Shown piece by piece: positions 8,053-16,184 of a DNA stretch of 36,368 bases. Every line of letters begins with the position of its first letter. Positions within the stretch are counted from its first letter, which is position 1. A program made the position numbers and the translations under genes. The stretch is taken from NCBI GenBank assembly GCA_903873585.1, contig CAIQOV010000001.1, forward strand, positions 1 to 36,368, read 5' to 3'. Below the pieces are notes generated by a model. It searched no databases. It was not told the origin of the DNA and saw only the letters and a program-made list of their open reading frames with translations. Source of the stretch: an uncultured Rhodobacterales bacterium (GTDB lineage: Bacteria > Pseudomonadota > Alphaproteobacteria > Rhodobacterales > Rhodobacteraceae).

Positions 8053-8104
8053 CCGGGGGGCACGCCCCCCGGACCCCTGTGGATATTTGGGCAAGTATGA
8101 AAGG
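8053..8104. repeat. REP-like intergenic element
   Basis: An 8-bp stem CCGGGGGG/CCCCCCGG with loop CACG (8053-8072) is followed by GACCCCTGTGGATATTTGGG and a tail CAAGTATGAAAGG. This resembles an intergenic element seen widely in Rhodobacteraceae genomes (a CCCCCGGACCCC core, then a GGATATTT box and a GAATGAAA-like tail). The family assignment is from memory of such elements. It lies between the DUF1684 gene and argC and might end or protect the upstream mRNA. Confidence 0.55.
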
Positions 8105-8174
8105 GGGGTGGCTTGCATCTGCGCCGTCTTTGGCCAATGAGGGGAGCGGAAATTTCATCGAAAGGGGGACGCCC

Positions 8175-9203
8175 ATGATCTATAACATCGCCATCCTTGG
8201 CGCCTCGGGCTACACGGGCGCGGAACTGGTGCGCTTGATTGCCACCCATCCGCAAATGCGCGTTGCTGCGCTTTCGGCGGATCGTAAAGCGGGCATGAAG
8301 ATGGCCGAGGTTTTCCCCTTTCTGCGCCATCTGGATTTGCCGATCTTGACCAAGATCGAAGAGATTGATTTTTCCAAGATCGACCTGTGCTTTTGCGCCT
8401 TGCCGCATGGCACCACGCAGGCGGTGATTGCCGCTTTGCCGCGCGATTTGAAGATCGTCGATCTGTCGGCCGATTTCAGGCTGCGCGATGCGGCGGCCTA
8501 TGCGCAGTGGTACGGCCAGCCCCACACCCAGCCTGACTTGCAGGCTGAAGCGGTGTATGGCCTGACCGAGTTTTACCGCAGCGAGATTGCCGCAGCCCGC
8601 TTGGTGGCGGGCACGGGGTGCAATGCCGCCACGGGGCAGTTTGCGCTGCGCCCATTGATTGCGGCGGGGGTGATTGATCTTGACAGCATTGTCATCGACC
8701 TGAAAGCCGGTGTGTCGGGGGCAGGGCGCAGCCCGAAAGAGAACCTGTTGCACGCCGAATTGTCGGGCGGCACGCATACCTATTCGGCGGGCGGCAAGCA
8801 CCGCCATTTGGGCGAGTTTGACCAAGAGTTTTCCAAGATTGCCGGTCGTCCGGTGCAAGTGCAATTCACCCCGCATCTGTTGCCGATGAACCGCGGCATT
8901 CTGGCCACGGTTTATGTCAAGGGCGACCCTGCTGTGGTGCACCAAACCTTGGCCAAGGCTTATGCCGATGAACCTTTCTTGCACGTGCTGCCCTTTGGCG
9001 ATTTGCCATCCACCCGCGATGTGGCGGGATCAAATTTCTGTCACATCGGGGTGATCGGCGATCGTTTGGCGGGGCGGGCGGTTGTGGTGGCGGTGCTGGA
9101 TAACTTAAACAAAGGCTCGTCCGGGCAGGCCATGCAAAACGCCAATCTGATGCTGGGTTTGGCCGAGACGATGGGGCTGATGTTGGCCCCGATTTTTCCG
9201 TGA
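8175..9203 (+). CDS. argC: N-acetyl-gamma-glutamyl-phosphate reductase
   Basis: A 342-residue type 1 ArgC that carries out the NADPH-dependent reduction of N-acetylglutamyl phosphate to the semialdehyde, the third step of arginine synthesis. The N-terminal dinucleotide fold is visible as [15 protein letters not shown] (residues 7-21). The catalytic cysteine is Cys149 in [10 protein letters not shown]. The start at 8175 is preceded by AAAGGGGGAC. A longer in-frame start at 8001 would run through the REP-like element and is rejected. The other arg genes are not here, apart from argS further on. ccmE follows after 7 bases, probably in the same transcript. Confidence 0.97.
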   Translation: MIYNIAILGASGYTGAELVRLIATHPQMRVAALSADRKAGMKMAEVFPFLRHLDLPILTKIEEIDFSKIDLCFCALPHGTTQAVIAALPRDLKIVDLSADFRLRDAAAYAQWYGQPHTQPDLQAEAVYGLTEFYRSEIAAARLVAGTGCNAATGQFALRPLIAAGVIDLDSIVIDLKAGVSGAGRSPKENLLHAELSGGTHTYSAGGKHRHLGEFDQEFSKIAGRPVQVQFTPHLLPMNRGILATVYVKGDPAVVHQTLAKAYADEPFLHVLPFGDLPSTRDVAGSNFCHIGVIGDRLAGRAVVVAVLDNLNKGSSGQAMQNANLMLGLAETMGLMLAPIFP

Positions 9204-9210
9204 GGGCACA

Positions 9211-9663
9211 ATGGCGGGCATGAAAGGTCTGAAAAAGACACGGCGCATCCAGATCATCGTGGTGGCCTTTATAGCACTTGCCTTGTCAACCGCGCTGATC
9301 GGCTATGCGATGAAAGACGGGATCAACTTCTTTCGCTCGCCTGCCCAAGTTGCCTCGATGCCGCCCAAAGCGGGTGAGGTGTTTCGTTTGGGGGGTTTGG
9401 TGGAAGTGGGCTCGTTGGTGCGCGGGCAGGGGGATGTGATCAGCTTTAAGATCACTGACACCAAAGACACGATCCCCGTGTCCTTCAAAGGCGTCTTGCC
9501 CGACCTGTTTGCCGAAGGCGCGGGCGTGATTGCTATGGGGCAGATGGAGGATGGCATCTTTGTTGCCAGCGATATTCTGGCCAAGCATGATGAAAAATAC
9601 ATGCCCAAAGAGGTGATTGACGCCTTGAAGGCGCAAGGGGTTTACAAGGCGCCTTCCCAGTAA
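9211..9663 (+). CDS. ccmE: Cytochrome c maturation haem chaperone CcmE
   Basis: A 150-residue protein with one N-terminal membrane anchor (about residues 12-32) and a periplasmic OB-fold domain. It carries haem covalently on a histidine and delivers it to CcmF/H during c-type cytochrome assembly. The haem attachment region LAKHDEKYMP is intact, with His126 and Tyr130. GAGGG precedes the ATG at 9211. It is cut off from the other ccm genes, and its place right after argC with 7 bases between them suggests cotranscription. Confidence 0.96.
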   Translation: MAGMKGLKKTRRIQIIVVAFIALALSTALIGYAMKDGINFFRSPAQVASMPPKAGEVFRLGGLVEVGSLVRGQGDVISFKITDTKDTIPVSFKGVLPDLFAEGAGVIAMGQMEDGIFVASDILAKHDEKYMPKEVIDALKAQGVYKAPSQ

Positions 9664-9733
9664 GCGCGCTGGGTTTTGGGGGAATTAACCTGTCTTTGGC
9701 AGCATAGGTCCGGTCAACAGAACCGAGGGCCTT

Positions 9734-10336
9734 ATGCCAGATGTGCGCCAAATTGCCCAAGAGATCGTTGCCCGTGAGGGCGGCTATGTGAACGACCCTG
9801 CCGATCCGGGCGGGCCTACGCAGTATGGGGTGACGCTGGGAACCCTGCGCGCCCTTGCGCGCGATGTGAATGTCGACGGAGTGGTGGATGTGGCGGATGT
9901 GCAGGCGTTAAGTGCTGCTCAAGCCGTTGAGATTTTTCTGACCCGCTATTTTGATCGCCCCCGCCTGTGCCTGCTGCCTGCGGCTTTGCAGGCATCGATC
10001 TTTGATATGTATGTCAACGCCGGACCCATGGCGATTAAGCTATTGCAACGGGTGCTGAACGCCCAAGGCCACAAGCTGCGCTGCGATGGCGTCTTGGGGC
10101 CAGCCACTTTGGCCGCCGTGAATACCTGCGATGCGCAGGCTTTGGTTGATCTTTACGGTGTCGCGCGGCGCGATTTTTACTACCAGCTCGCCGATGCCCG
10201 CCCCGCCAGCCGCAAATATGCGCTGCGGCGCGATGGCGGCAAAGGCGGGTGGATTACACGGGCCGAGGACTTCATCTCGCCCGCTTTGCGTTTAACCCAA
10301 ACCCAGCATCAAGCCCGCGTGGCGGCTTGGACATAG
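9734..10336 (+). CDS. GH108 endolysin, probable gene-transfer-agent lysis enzyme
   Basis: A 200-residue muramidase-type endolysin. The N-terminal GH108 motif REGGYVNDPADPGGPTQYGV carries the probable catalytic Glu15. A peptidoglycan-binding-3-like C-terminal part contains RRDFYYQLADARP and KGGWITRAEDF (about residues 143-182). Residues 44-55 read DVNVDGVVDVAD and fit an EF-hand/dockerin-type calcium loop. There is no signal peptide, so exit would need the holin encoded 12 bases downstream. In Rhodobacter capsulatus an endolysin/holin pair of this type, encoded apart from the structural cluster, releases the gene transfer agent RcGTA. The start at 9734 has GAGGG upstream. A prophage remnant is the alternative, but no other phage gene is nearby. 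Confidence 0.88.
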   Translation: MPDVRQIAQEIVAREGGYVNDPADPGGPTQYGVTLGTLRALARDVNVDGVVDVADVQALSAAQAVEIFLTRYFDRPRLCLLPAALQASIFDMYVNAGPMAIKLLQRVLNAQGHKLRCDGVLGPATLAAVNTCDAQALVDLYGVARRDFYYQLADARPASRKYALRRDGGKGGWITRAEDFISPALRLTQTQHQARVAAWT

Positions 10337-10348
10337 AAAGGACATCTT

Positions 10349-10693
10349 ATGGATTTGAAGCAAATTGTCACCAGTGCCGAGACTTTGGCGCAAGATCTGG
10401 CGGCGGGGGCTGCTGGCCCGATCCCGCAGGTGCTGCCCAAAACCGCCAATGGCAAGGCGGGGTATGACCGTTTGATTGACGCGATGAACCGCTTGCCGCG
10501 CCCGCTGATGGCCTTGGGGGCCTTGGGGGTTTTTGTGGTAGCAGGGATTAACCCCGTGTGGTTTGAAACCCAGATGCAGGTCTTGGCCGCCATACCGCAA
10601 CCTTTGTGGTGGCTGTTGGGCGCTGTGATCACGATGTTCTTTGGGTCGCGCGAACGCCATTACATGCGGCAAAACCCTGCCTCTAAGGTGTAA
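10349..10693 (+). CDS. Holin of GTA type (3TM holin family)
   Basis: A 114-residue small membrane protein with a soluble N-terminus, then hydrophobic segments at about residues 51-65 and 82-95 and a polar, basic tail (GSRERHYMRQNPASKV). This matches the family described as holins of three TM segments for gene-transfer release. It would permeabilise the inner membrane so that the upstream endolysin reaches the wall. AAAGGA precedes the ATG at 10349. The two genes sit as an isolated pair between ccmE and argS, and a hairpin follows at 10700-10727. Confidence 0.85.
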   Translation: MDLKQIVTSAETLAQDLAAGAAGPIPQVLPKTANGKAGYDRLIDAMNRLPRPLMALGALGVFVVAGINPVWFETQMQVLAAIPQPLWWLLGAVITMFFGSRERHYMRQNPASKV

Positions 10694-10699
10694 ACCTTG

Positions 10700-10727
10700 G
10701 CGGGCGCATCGGTTGTGATGCGCCCGC
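10700..10727 (+). terminator. Hairpin after the holin gene, possible terminator
   Basis: GCGGGCGCATC (10700-10710) pairs with GATGCGCCCGC (10717-10727) around a 6-base loop, seven bases after the holin stop. The 11-bp stem is strong but no T-tract follows, so termination would be of the U-less kind. It separates the lysis pair from argS. Confidence 0.5.
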
Positions 10728-10806
10728 ACGCGGCCAAGCCAGCACCTGCCTTGACCTGCGCGATCCTCTCTGGCATCCCGCAGGGGATGAGACAGGATTT
10801 GATCAG

Positions 10807-12552
10807 ATGAACCTATTCGCCGATATCCGCGCCCTTGTGGTGGCTGAACTGACCGCCATGATGGCTGAAGGCACCCTGCCGCAGGGGCTAGACTTTGCCA
10901 ATGTCGCAGTGGAACCGCCCCGCGATGCTGCGCACGGGGATATGGCGACCAATGCCGCGATGGTGCTGGCCAAGCCTGCGGGCCTTGCTCCGCGCTCTAT
11001 TGCCGATGCTTTGGCGGCGCGTTTGGGCAAAGACCCGCGCATTTCGGCGGCGGACGTCGCAGGGCCGGGGTTCTTGAACCTGCGGTTGTCGAACGTGGTC
11101 TGGCAAAGCGTGGTGAAAGCCGCGCTGACAGATGGCGGCGATTTTGGGCGCTCTACCACGGGGGCAGGGCGCAAGGTGAACGTGGAATTCGTCTCGGCCA
11201 ACCCCACAGGCCCGATGCACGTGGGCCATGTGCGCGGCGCGGTTGTGGGTGATGCGCTGTCCAACCTGTTGGCCTTCGCCGGTTGGACTGTGACGCGCGA
11301 GTATTACATCAACGACGGCGGTGCGCAGGTTGATGTGCTGGCGCGCTCGGCCTATGAACGCTACCGCGAGGCGAACGGGCTAGAGCCCGAAATCCGTGAG
11401 GGGCTTTATCCGGGTGACTATCTGGTTCCCGTGGGCGAGGCGCTTAAGGCCAAATACGGCGCGACCTTGCTGAACCAGCCCGAATCTGTCTGGCTGGCCG
11501 ATCTGCGTGAGTTCGCCTCTGCCATGATGATGCAGGAAATTCGCAATGATCTCGCACAGTTGGGCGTGCGGATGGATGTGTATTCTTCCGAAAAGGCCAT
11601 GTATGGCACGGGGCAGATCGAAGCCGCCATTCAAACGCTGCGCGATCAGGGCTTGATTTACGAAGGCACGTTGGAACCGCCCAAGGGCAAAGTGCCCGAA
11701 GATTACGAGGCGCGGGTGCAAACCCTGTTCCGGTCAACCGCGCACGGCGATGATGTTGACCGCCCCGTGATGAAATCTGACGGGTCATGGACCTATTTCG
11801 CCCCCGACATCGCTTATCACTACGACAAAGTGCAGCGCGGCTTTGATGAGCTGATCGACATTTTCGGCGCTGACCACGGCGGCTATGTCAAGCGCATGAA
11901 GGCGGCGGTTTCGGCCCTGTCGGGCGGGCGCGTGCCGTTGGACATTAAGCTGGTGCAACTGGTGAAGCTGTATAAGAACGGCGAGCCGTTCAAAATGTCA
12001 AAGCGTGCGGGCACTTTTGTGACGCTGCATGATGTGGTCGAACAGGCCGGCGCAGATGTAACCCGCTTTATGATGTTGACGCGCAAGAACGATGTGGCTT
12101 TGGATTTTGACTTTGCCAAGGTGCTGGAACAATCCAAAGACAATCCGGTGTTTTATGTGCAATATGCCAACGCTCGCATCAATTCTGTTTTGCGCAAGGC
12201 GCAAGCGGCGGGGCTGGATGTATCAGATGCAGCCCTTACCAAGGCCGATCTGACCCAATTGTCGCATCCTGCCGAGATCGACATGGCCCAGCAAATCGCC
12301 GAATGGCCGCGCGAGGTTGAAATTGCCGCCAAAGGCAACGAACCGCACCGCATTGCGTTTTTCCTGTATGAACTGGCGTCAGAATTCCACGGGTTGTGGA
12401 ACCGTGGCAATGACGACCCCAGCCTGCGGTTCCTGCAAGAGGGCAAAGATGCCACATCCAGCGCAAAAATTGCTTTGGCGCGCGCCACAGGCGTTGTGAT
12501 TTCGGCAGGATTGGCTATCCTTGGGGTTAAGCCTGTCGAAGAGATGCGCTAA
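10807..12552 (+). CDS. argS: Arginine-tRNA ligase
   Basis: A 581-residue class I aminoacyl-tRNA synthetase that charges tRNA-Arg. The HIGH-type motif is HVGH at residues 138-141 within ANPTGPMHVGHVRG, and the KMSKS-type motif is KMSKR at 396-400. An N-terminal Add1-like domain (about 1-110) and a C-terminal DALR helical anticodon-binding domain complete the usual ArgRS architecture. AGGA lies nine bases before the ATG. It leads the row argS-SPOR-nagZ-scpA-scpB. Confidence 0.98.
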   Translation: MNLFADIRALVVAELTAMMAEGTLPQGLDFANVAVEPPRDAAHGDMATNAAMVLAKPAGLAPRSIADALAARLGKDPRISAADVAGPGFLNLRLSNVVWQSVVKAALTDGGDFGRSTTGAGRKVNVEFVSANPTGPMHVGHVRGAVVGDALSNLLAFAGWTVTREYYINDGGAQVDVLARSAYERYREANGLEPEIREGLYPGDYLVPVGEALKAKYGATLLNQPESVWLADLREFASAMMMQEIRNDLAQLGVRMDVYSSEKAMYGTGQIEAAIQTLRDQGLIYEGTLEPPKGKVPEDYEARVQTLFRSTAHGDDVDRPVMKSDGSWTYFAPDIAYHYDKVQRGFDELIDIFGADHGGYVKRMKAAVSALSGGRVPLDIKLVQLVKLYKNGEPFKMSKRAGTFVTLHDVVEQAGADVTRFMMLTRKNDVALDFDFAKVLEQSKDNPVFYVQYANARINSVLRKAQAAGLDVSDAALTKADLTQLSHPAEIDMAQQIAEWPREVEIAAKGNEPHRIAFFLYELASEFHGLWNRGNDDPSLRFLQEGKDATSSAKIALARATGVVISAGLAILGVKPVEEMR

Positions 12553-12623
12553 AAGCGCACAAGACCGGCGACGAGCAACAAAAAGCGGGGGCGGCAAAGT
12601 ATCGCTCTTGCCTGTGAGGCGTG

Positions 12624-13547
12624 ATGGCAGTTTTTAATTATGACGAGCACGGCTCGGCCTATCGGGATGCCTATGGGCGGCGCGGTGGCGCTTTGGATGA
12701 GGCGCGGCGCTGGGTTAGCATGGGTGGCGCGGTCAGTTCTGTCGCCTTGGTACTGGGGCTGGCCTATTGGGGCTATGCGCTGGCCGTGCGCGATGTCAGC
12801 GGCGTGCCCGTGATGCGCGCGGCGGTTGGTGCGATGCGGGTCGCCCCCGCCGATCCGGGCGGCGAACAGATGCTGAACCAAGGGCTAACGGTGAACACCA
12901 TTGCCGCCATGGGCACTACGGCAAAACCGGCCGATACCGTCACGCTGGCCCCGCTGGCCGAGGATTTGCAGCCCGATGATGTGCCCGTGGCCGTGGCCAG
13001 CGCTGCACCCCAAGCGGCAAGCCCTGTGGTCGTCGCCAGTGCCCTAAGCGATGGCACAGCCCAAGCCCCTGATGTGGCAGCGCCCCCCGTCGAACCCGCC
13101 ACCGGTTTGGCCCAAGACACCGTCGATGCCGCCGTCGCCGCCGCTTTGGCCGAGGCCTCTGCCGACCCGAATGCCATCAGCCCCGCTTTGCGCCCCAAGG
13201 CACGCCCTGCTGATCTGGATGGCGCTGTCGTTGCAGCGGCTGCCCCCGTGGTGACACAGCCTGCCATTGCTGAAAAAGACCCAAGCACCATTCCTGTGGG
13301 CACCATTCTCGCCCAGTTTGGCGCTTATGAATCGGCAGACCTTGCGCGGGCGAAGTTTGCCGAGCTGGTCGACAACTTTGGCGGTTTGATGGCGGGCAAA
13401 GATATGGTGGTGCTCAAGGCCGAAACCACGGGCCGCATCATTTACCGCCTGCGCGCCTATGGGCTGACCTCTGACGCCGATGCGAAAAGCTTTTGCGCCG
13501 CTTTGCAGGCCGAAGGCACAGAATGCGTGCCTGTGGCGCAAAGATGA
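12624..13547 (+). CDS. SPOR-domain inner-membrane protein
   Basis: A 307-residue protein with one membrane segment (about residues 36-55). A long Ala/Pro/Val-rich linker follows (about 60-215), then a C-terminal SPOR domain (about 226-305) starting TILAQFGAYESADLARAKFA. SPOR domains bind denuded peptidoglycan at division sites. The start at 12624 is preferred over the adjacent GTG at 12621 because GAGG is then better spaced. Its stop overlaps nagZ by four bases. The neighbouring wall-recycling and chromosome-condensation genes suggest a cell division or envelope role. Confidence 0.9.
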   Translation: MAVFNYDEHGSAYRDAYGRRGGALDEARRWVSMGGAVSSVALVLGLAYWGYALAVRDVSGVPVMRAAVGAMRVAPADPGGEQMLNQGLTVNTIAAMGTTAKPADTVTLAPLAEDLQPDDVPVAVASAAPQAASPVVVASALSDGTAQAPDVAAPPVEPATGLAQDTVDAAVAAALAEASADPNAISPALRPKARPADLDGAVVAAAAPVVTQPAIAEKDPSTIPVGTILAQFGAYESADLARAKFAELVDNFGGLMAGKDMVVLKAETTGRIIYRLRAYGLTSDADAKSFCAALQAEGTECVPVAQR

Positions 13548-14560
13548 CCATCGGGCGCGGCGCTGCGATTTTCGGCTGCGCTGGCGTGACCCTTGGGCGG
13601 GACGAAGCCGCGTTCTTTCGCGATTATGACCCGTTTGGCTTTATTGTCTTTGCGCGCAACATCGAAACCCCAGACCAACTGCGCCGCCTGACAGCGGCAC
13701 TGCGCGACTGCGTGGGCCGTGATGCGCCGATCTTGGTGGATCAGGAAGGCGGGCGCGTGCAGCGCCTGCGCGCCCCGCATTGGCGTGAGTGGACTGCGCC
13801 TTTGGATTTTATCACCGCCGCAGGCGCTCACGCCGAACGCGCCCTGTATCTGCGCTACCAGATCATTGCGCAGGAATTGGGATGCGTGGGCATTGATGCC
13901 AACTGCGCCCCCGTGGCCGACCTGATCTCAGACGCCACGCACCCGTTCTTGAAGAACCGTTGCTACGGCGCTGATCCTGAACGCGTTTCTGTTCTGGCCC
14001 GCGCTGTGGCGCAGGGCTTGTTAGACGGCGGCTGTCTGCCCGTTGTCAAACATATGCCCGGCCATGGCCGCTCAACGGTTGACACGCACCACGATTTGCC
14101 ACGGGTCGATGCTTCCCGCCAAGAGCTAACCGCCCACGACTTTGCGCCCTTCAAGGCGCTCAACGACCTGCCCATGGCGATGACGGCGCATTTGGTCTTT
14201 ACCGCCTATGATGACCTGCCCGCCACGCAATCGGCTGTGATGATTGATGTCATCCGCAGCCAAATCGGCTTTGGCGGCCTGCTGATGACCGACGATTTGA
14301 ATATGCACGCACTGTCGGGCGATATCAGCGCGCGCACCTTTGCCGCGATGGCGGCTGGCTGCGACATAGCGCTGCATTGCAACGGCGCTTTGGGCGAGAT
14401 GCAACAGGTGGCCAAGGCCGCAGGCGATATGCACGCCGCCGCCCGCCAGCGCGCCCAAGCGGCATTGGCATGGCGCAAACCCGCTGCACAGGTTGACATT
14501 GCAGCCCTTGAAGCCGACCTTGCGGGCCTGATGAAAGATGCGCCCCATGGCCCAAACTGA
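13544..14560 (+). CDS. nagZ: Beta-N-acetylhexosaminidase NagZ (GH3)
   Basis: A 338-residue cytoplasmic GH3 enzyme that removes GlcNAc from anhydromuropeptides in peptidoglycan recycling. The family motif KHMPGHGRSTVDTHHDLP begins at Lys169, and its His is the probable acid/base. The nucleophile is Asp250 in MTDDLNM. The N-terminal GFIVFARNIE is typical of NagZ. The ATG at 13544 overlaps the SPOR gene stop (ATGA); a longer in-frame start at 13493 lies inside the SPOR gene and is rejected. Confidence 0.95.
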   Translation: MTIGRGAAIFGCAGVTLGRDEAAFFRDYDPFGFIVFARNIETPDQLRRLTAALRDCVGRDAPILVDQEGGRVQRLRAPHWREWTAPLDFITAAGAHAERALYLRYQIIAQELGCVGIDANCAPVADLISDATHPFLKNRCYGADPERVSVLARAVAQGLLDGGCLPVVKHMPGHGRSTVDTHHDLPRVDASRQELTAHDFAPFKALNDLPMAMTAHLVFTAYDDLPATQSAVMIDVIRSQIGFGGLLMTDDLNMHALSGDISARTFAAMAAGCDIALHCNGALGEMQQVAKAAGDMHAAARQRAQAALAWRKPAAQVDIAALEADLAGLMKDAPHGPN

Positions 14561-15338
14561 GGATTGGCTAGAGACACGCAAAGCCCCCGCCGACCGCTTG
14601 GCCGACGAGGCGCTGATCATTGATGTCGAAGGCTTTGAAGGCCCGCTTGACCTGCTGTTGAACCTCTCACGCAGCCAAAAGGTTGATCTGCGGCGCATTT
14701 CGGTGCTGCAACTGGCTGAACAATATCTGAAATTTGTCAACCGTGTCGTGGCCTTGCGCATTGAACTTGCGGCGGATTATTTGGTGATGGCGGCATGGCT
14801 GGCTTACCTGAAATCGCGCCTGCTGCTGCCCCCCGAACCCGGAGAGGCGGGGCCAAGTGCCGAAGACCTTGCCGCCCATCTGGCCTTTCAGCTTGAACGC
14901 CTGTCTGCCATGCGCGATGTGGCGGCACGGCTTATGGCGCGCGACCAACTGGGCCGCGATTTTTTCGCCCGTGGCCAGCCAGAGGCGGCATCAACGCGCC
15001 GTGCCGTGCGCTACGATGCCTCGCTTCTTGATCTGATGCGCGCTTATGCCCGCATCCGCACCCGCGATGACTTTCGCCCCTATGCCTTTGACCGCGAGCA
15101 TGTTTTCACGATGGAGCAGGCGTTAGACCGAATGCGCGGTTTGCTGGGCTATATGGGGGCATGGTCAGACCTGACATCGTTCTTGCCCGAAGGCTGGGGG
15201 GCATCGCCTGCCCGCCGCAGGTCAGCCACGGCGGCGCATTTTGCAGCCGTTCTGGAAATGGCCAAGCGCGGCCAAGTGGAACTGAAACAGTCTGAAATCT
15301 TCGCCCCCCTTCTGATGCGCCGCAAAGGAGAGGTGTGA
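14547..15338 (+). CDS. scpA: Segregation and condensation protein A (kleisin)
   Basis: A 263-residue kleisin subunit of the SMC-ScpAB condensin, which organises and segregates the chromosome. The N-terminal SMC-binding motif is clear: VEGFEGPLDLLLNLSRSQKV, followed by DLRRISVLQLAEQYL (about residues 25-60). The C-terminal winged helix ends near residue 260. The start is uncertain. ATG at 14538 (MRPMAQ) and at 14547 (MAQTED) are in frame and both overlap the end of nagZ. I chose 14547 because homology starts close by and an AAAG lies upstream. scpB overlaps its stop. Confidence 0.93.
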   Translation: MAQTEDWLETRKAPADRLADEALIIDVEGFEGPLDLLLNLSRSQKVDLRRISVLQLAEQYLKFVNRVVALRIELAADYLVMAAWLAYLKSRLLLPPEPGEAGPSAEDLAAHLAFQLERLSAMRDVAARLMARDQLGRDFFARGQPEAASTRRAVRYDASLLDLMRAYARIRTRDDFRPYAFDREHVFTMEQALDRMRGLLGYMGAWSDLTSFLPEGWGASPARRRSATAAHFAAVLEMAKRGQVELKQSEIFAPLLMRRKGEV

Positions 15339-15973
15339 TGGAGCCTGCCGAACTGAGCCTGTTTGAAGCCCCCCCGATGGGCGAGCAGGAACGCATGGTC
15401 GAAGCCGTGCTTTTCGCCTCAACCGAACCGGTTACGCTGGCCGAACTTGAACGCCGTATGCCCCAAGGCTGCAACCCCGCCGAAGCCTTGGCCCACCTGC
15501 GCCGCCGCTATGAGGGGCGCGGCGTGCATCTGGTGCAAGTAGGCCCCGCCTATGCTTTGCGCACAGCGCCCGATCTGGGCTATCTGATGCACAAGGAAAG
15601 TGTCGAAACCCGCAAGCTGTCGCGCGCGGCCATCGAAACCTTGGCCATCGTTGCCTATCACCAACCCGTCACCCGCGCCGAGATTGAAGAAATTCGCGGT
15701 GTCGCCGTAAGCCGTGGCACCGTGGATCAACTGCTGGAGCTTGACTGGATCCGCCTAGGCCGCCGCCGCATGACGCCGGGGCGGCCTGTGACCTTTGTTG
15801 TCACCGAAGCCTTTCTGGCCCATTTCGGCCTAGAATCCGCCCGCGACCTGCCCGGCCTGAAAGAACTGCGCGCGGCGGGCTTGCTTGACAGCCGCCCCTT
15901 GCCGGTGATGGACACGGGGCCGGATGACGACGATACTGCGCCTTCAGACCAATCCGAACTTTTTGAGGATTAA
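15338..15973 (+). CDS. scpB: Segregation and condensation protein B
   Basis: A 211-residue protein with two winged-helix domains. It dimerises and bridges the kleisin ScpA in the SMC complex. Typical segments are QERMVEAVLFASTEPVTLAE near residue 15 and LAIVAYHQPVTRAEIEEIRG near 105. The C-terminus is acidic (DTGPDDDDTAPSDQSELFED). ATG 15338 shares a base with the scpA stop and has AAGGAG at good spacing, so it is preferred to the GTG at 15335. Confidence 0.95.
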   Translation: MEPAELSLFEAPPMGEQERMVEAVLFASTEPVTLAELERRMPQGCNPAEALAHLRRRYEGRGVHLVQVGPAYALRTAPDLGYLMHKESVETRKLSRAAIETLAIVAYHQPVTRAEIEEIRGVAVSRGTVDQLLELDWIRLGRRRMTPGRPVTFVVTEAFLAHFGLESARDLPGLKELRAAGLLDSRPLPVMDTGPDDDDTAPSDQSELFED

Positions 15974-15974
15974 G

Positions 15975-16181
15975 ATGAACCGATTGATCCTATCGACCCT
16001 GAACCGCTTCATGGGCCAAACCGTCAACAAAGGCGTTGAGGCGGCGTTGAAAAAGGTGTCTGACAAAGCGCAAACCGTGATTGAGACCACGCCGATGGAC
16101 ACGCGCCACCCGCCCGGCACGTCCCAAACCGTGAAGATGGCGCGCCACTTGGGTAAGATTACGGGCAAGTTTCTGGGCTAG
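15975..16181 (+). CDS. Small uncharacterised protein downstream of scpB
   Basis: A 68-residue protein, MNRLILSTLNRFMGQTVNKG and onward, with a basic, Lys/Arg-rich composition and two amphipathic stretches (about residues 1-33 and 55-68). There is no membrane helix or signal peptide and I recognise no family. It starts one base after the scpB stop, with GAGGA at the end of scpB serving as ribosome-binding site. This close coupling supports a real gene. It ends only 3 bases from the convergent creA-family gene. Confidence 0.65.
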   Translation: MNRLILSTLNRFMGQTVNKGVEAALKKVSDKAQTVIETTPMDTRHPPGTSQTVKMARHLGKITGKFLG

Positions 16182-16184
16182 CGC

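Noticed and set aside
8001-8174. N-terminal extension of ArgC
   Set aside because: The extension overlaps the DUF1684 gene end and reads through the REP-like element. The ArgC dinucleotide fold starts at 8175 behind a good ribosome-binding site.
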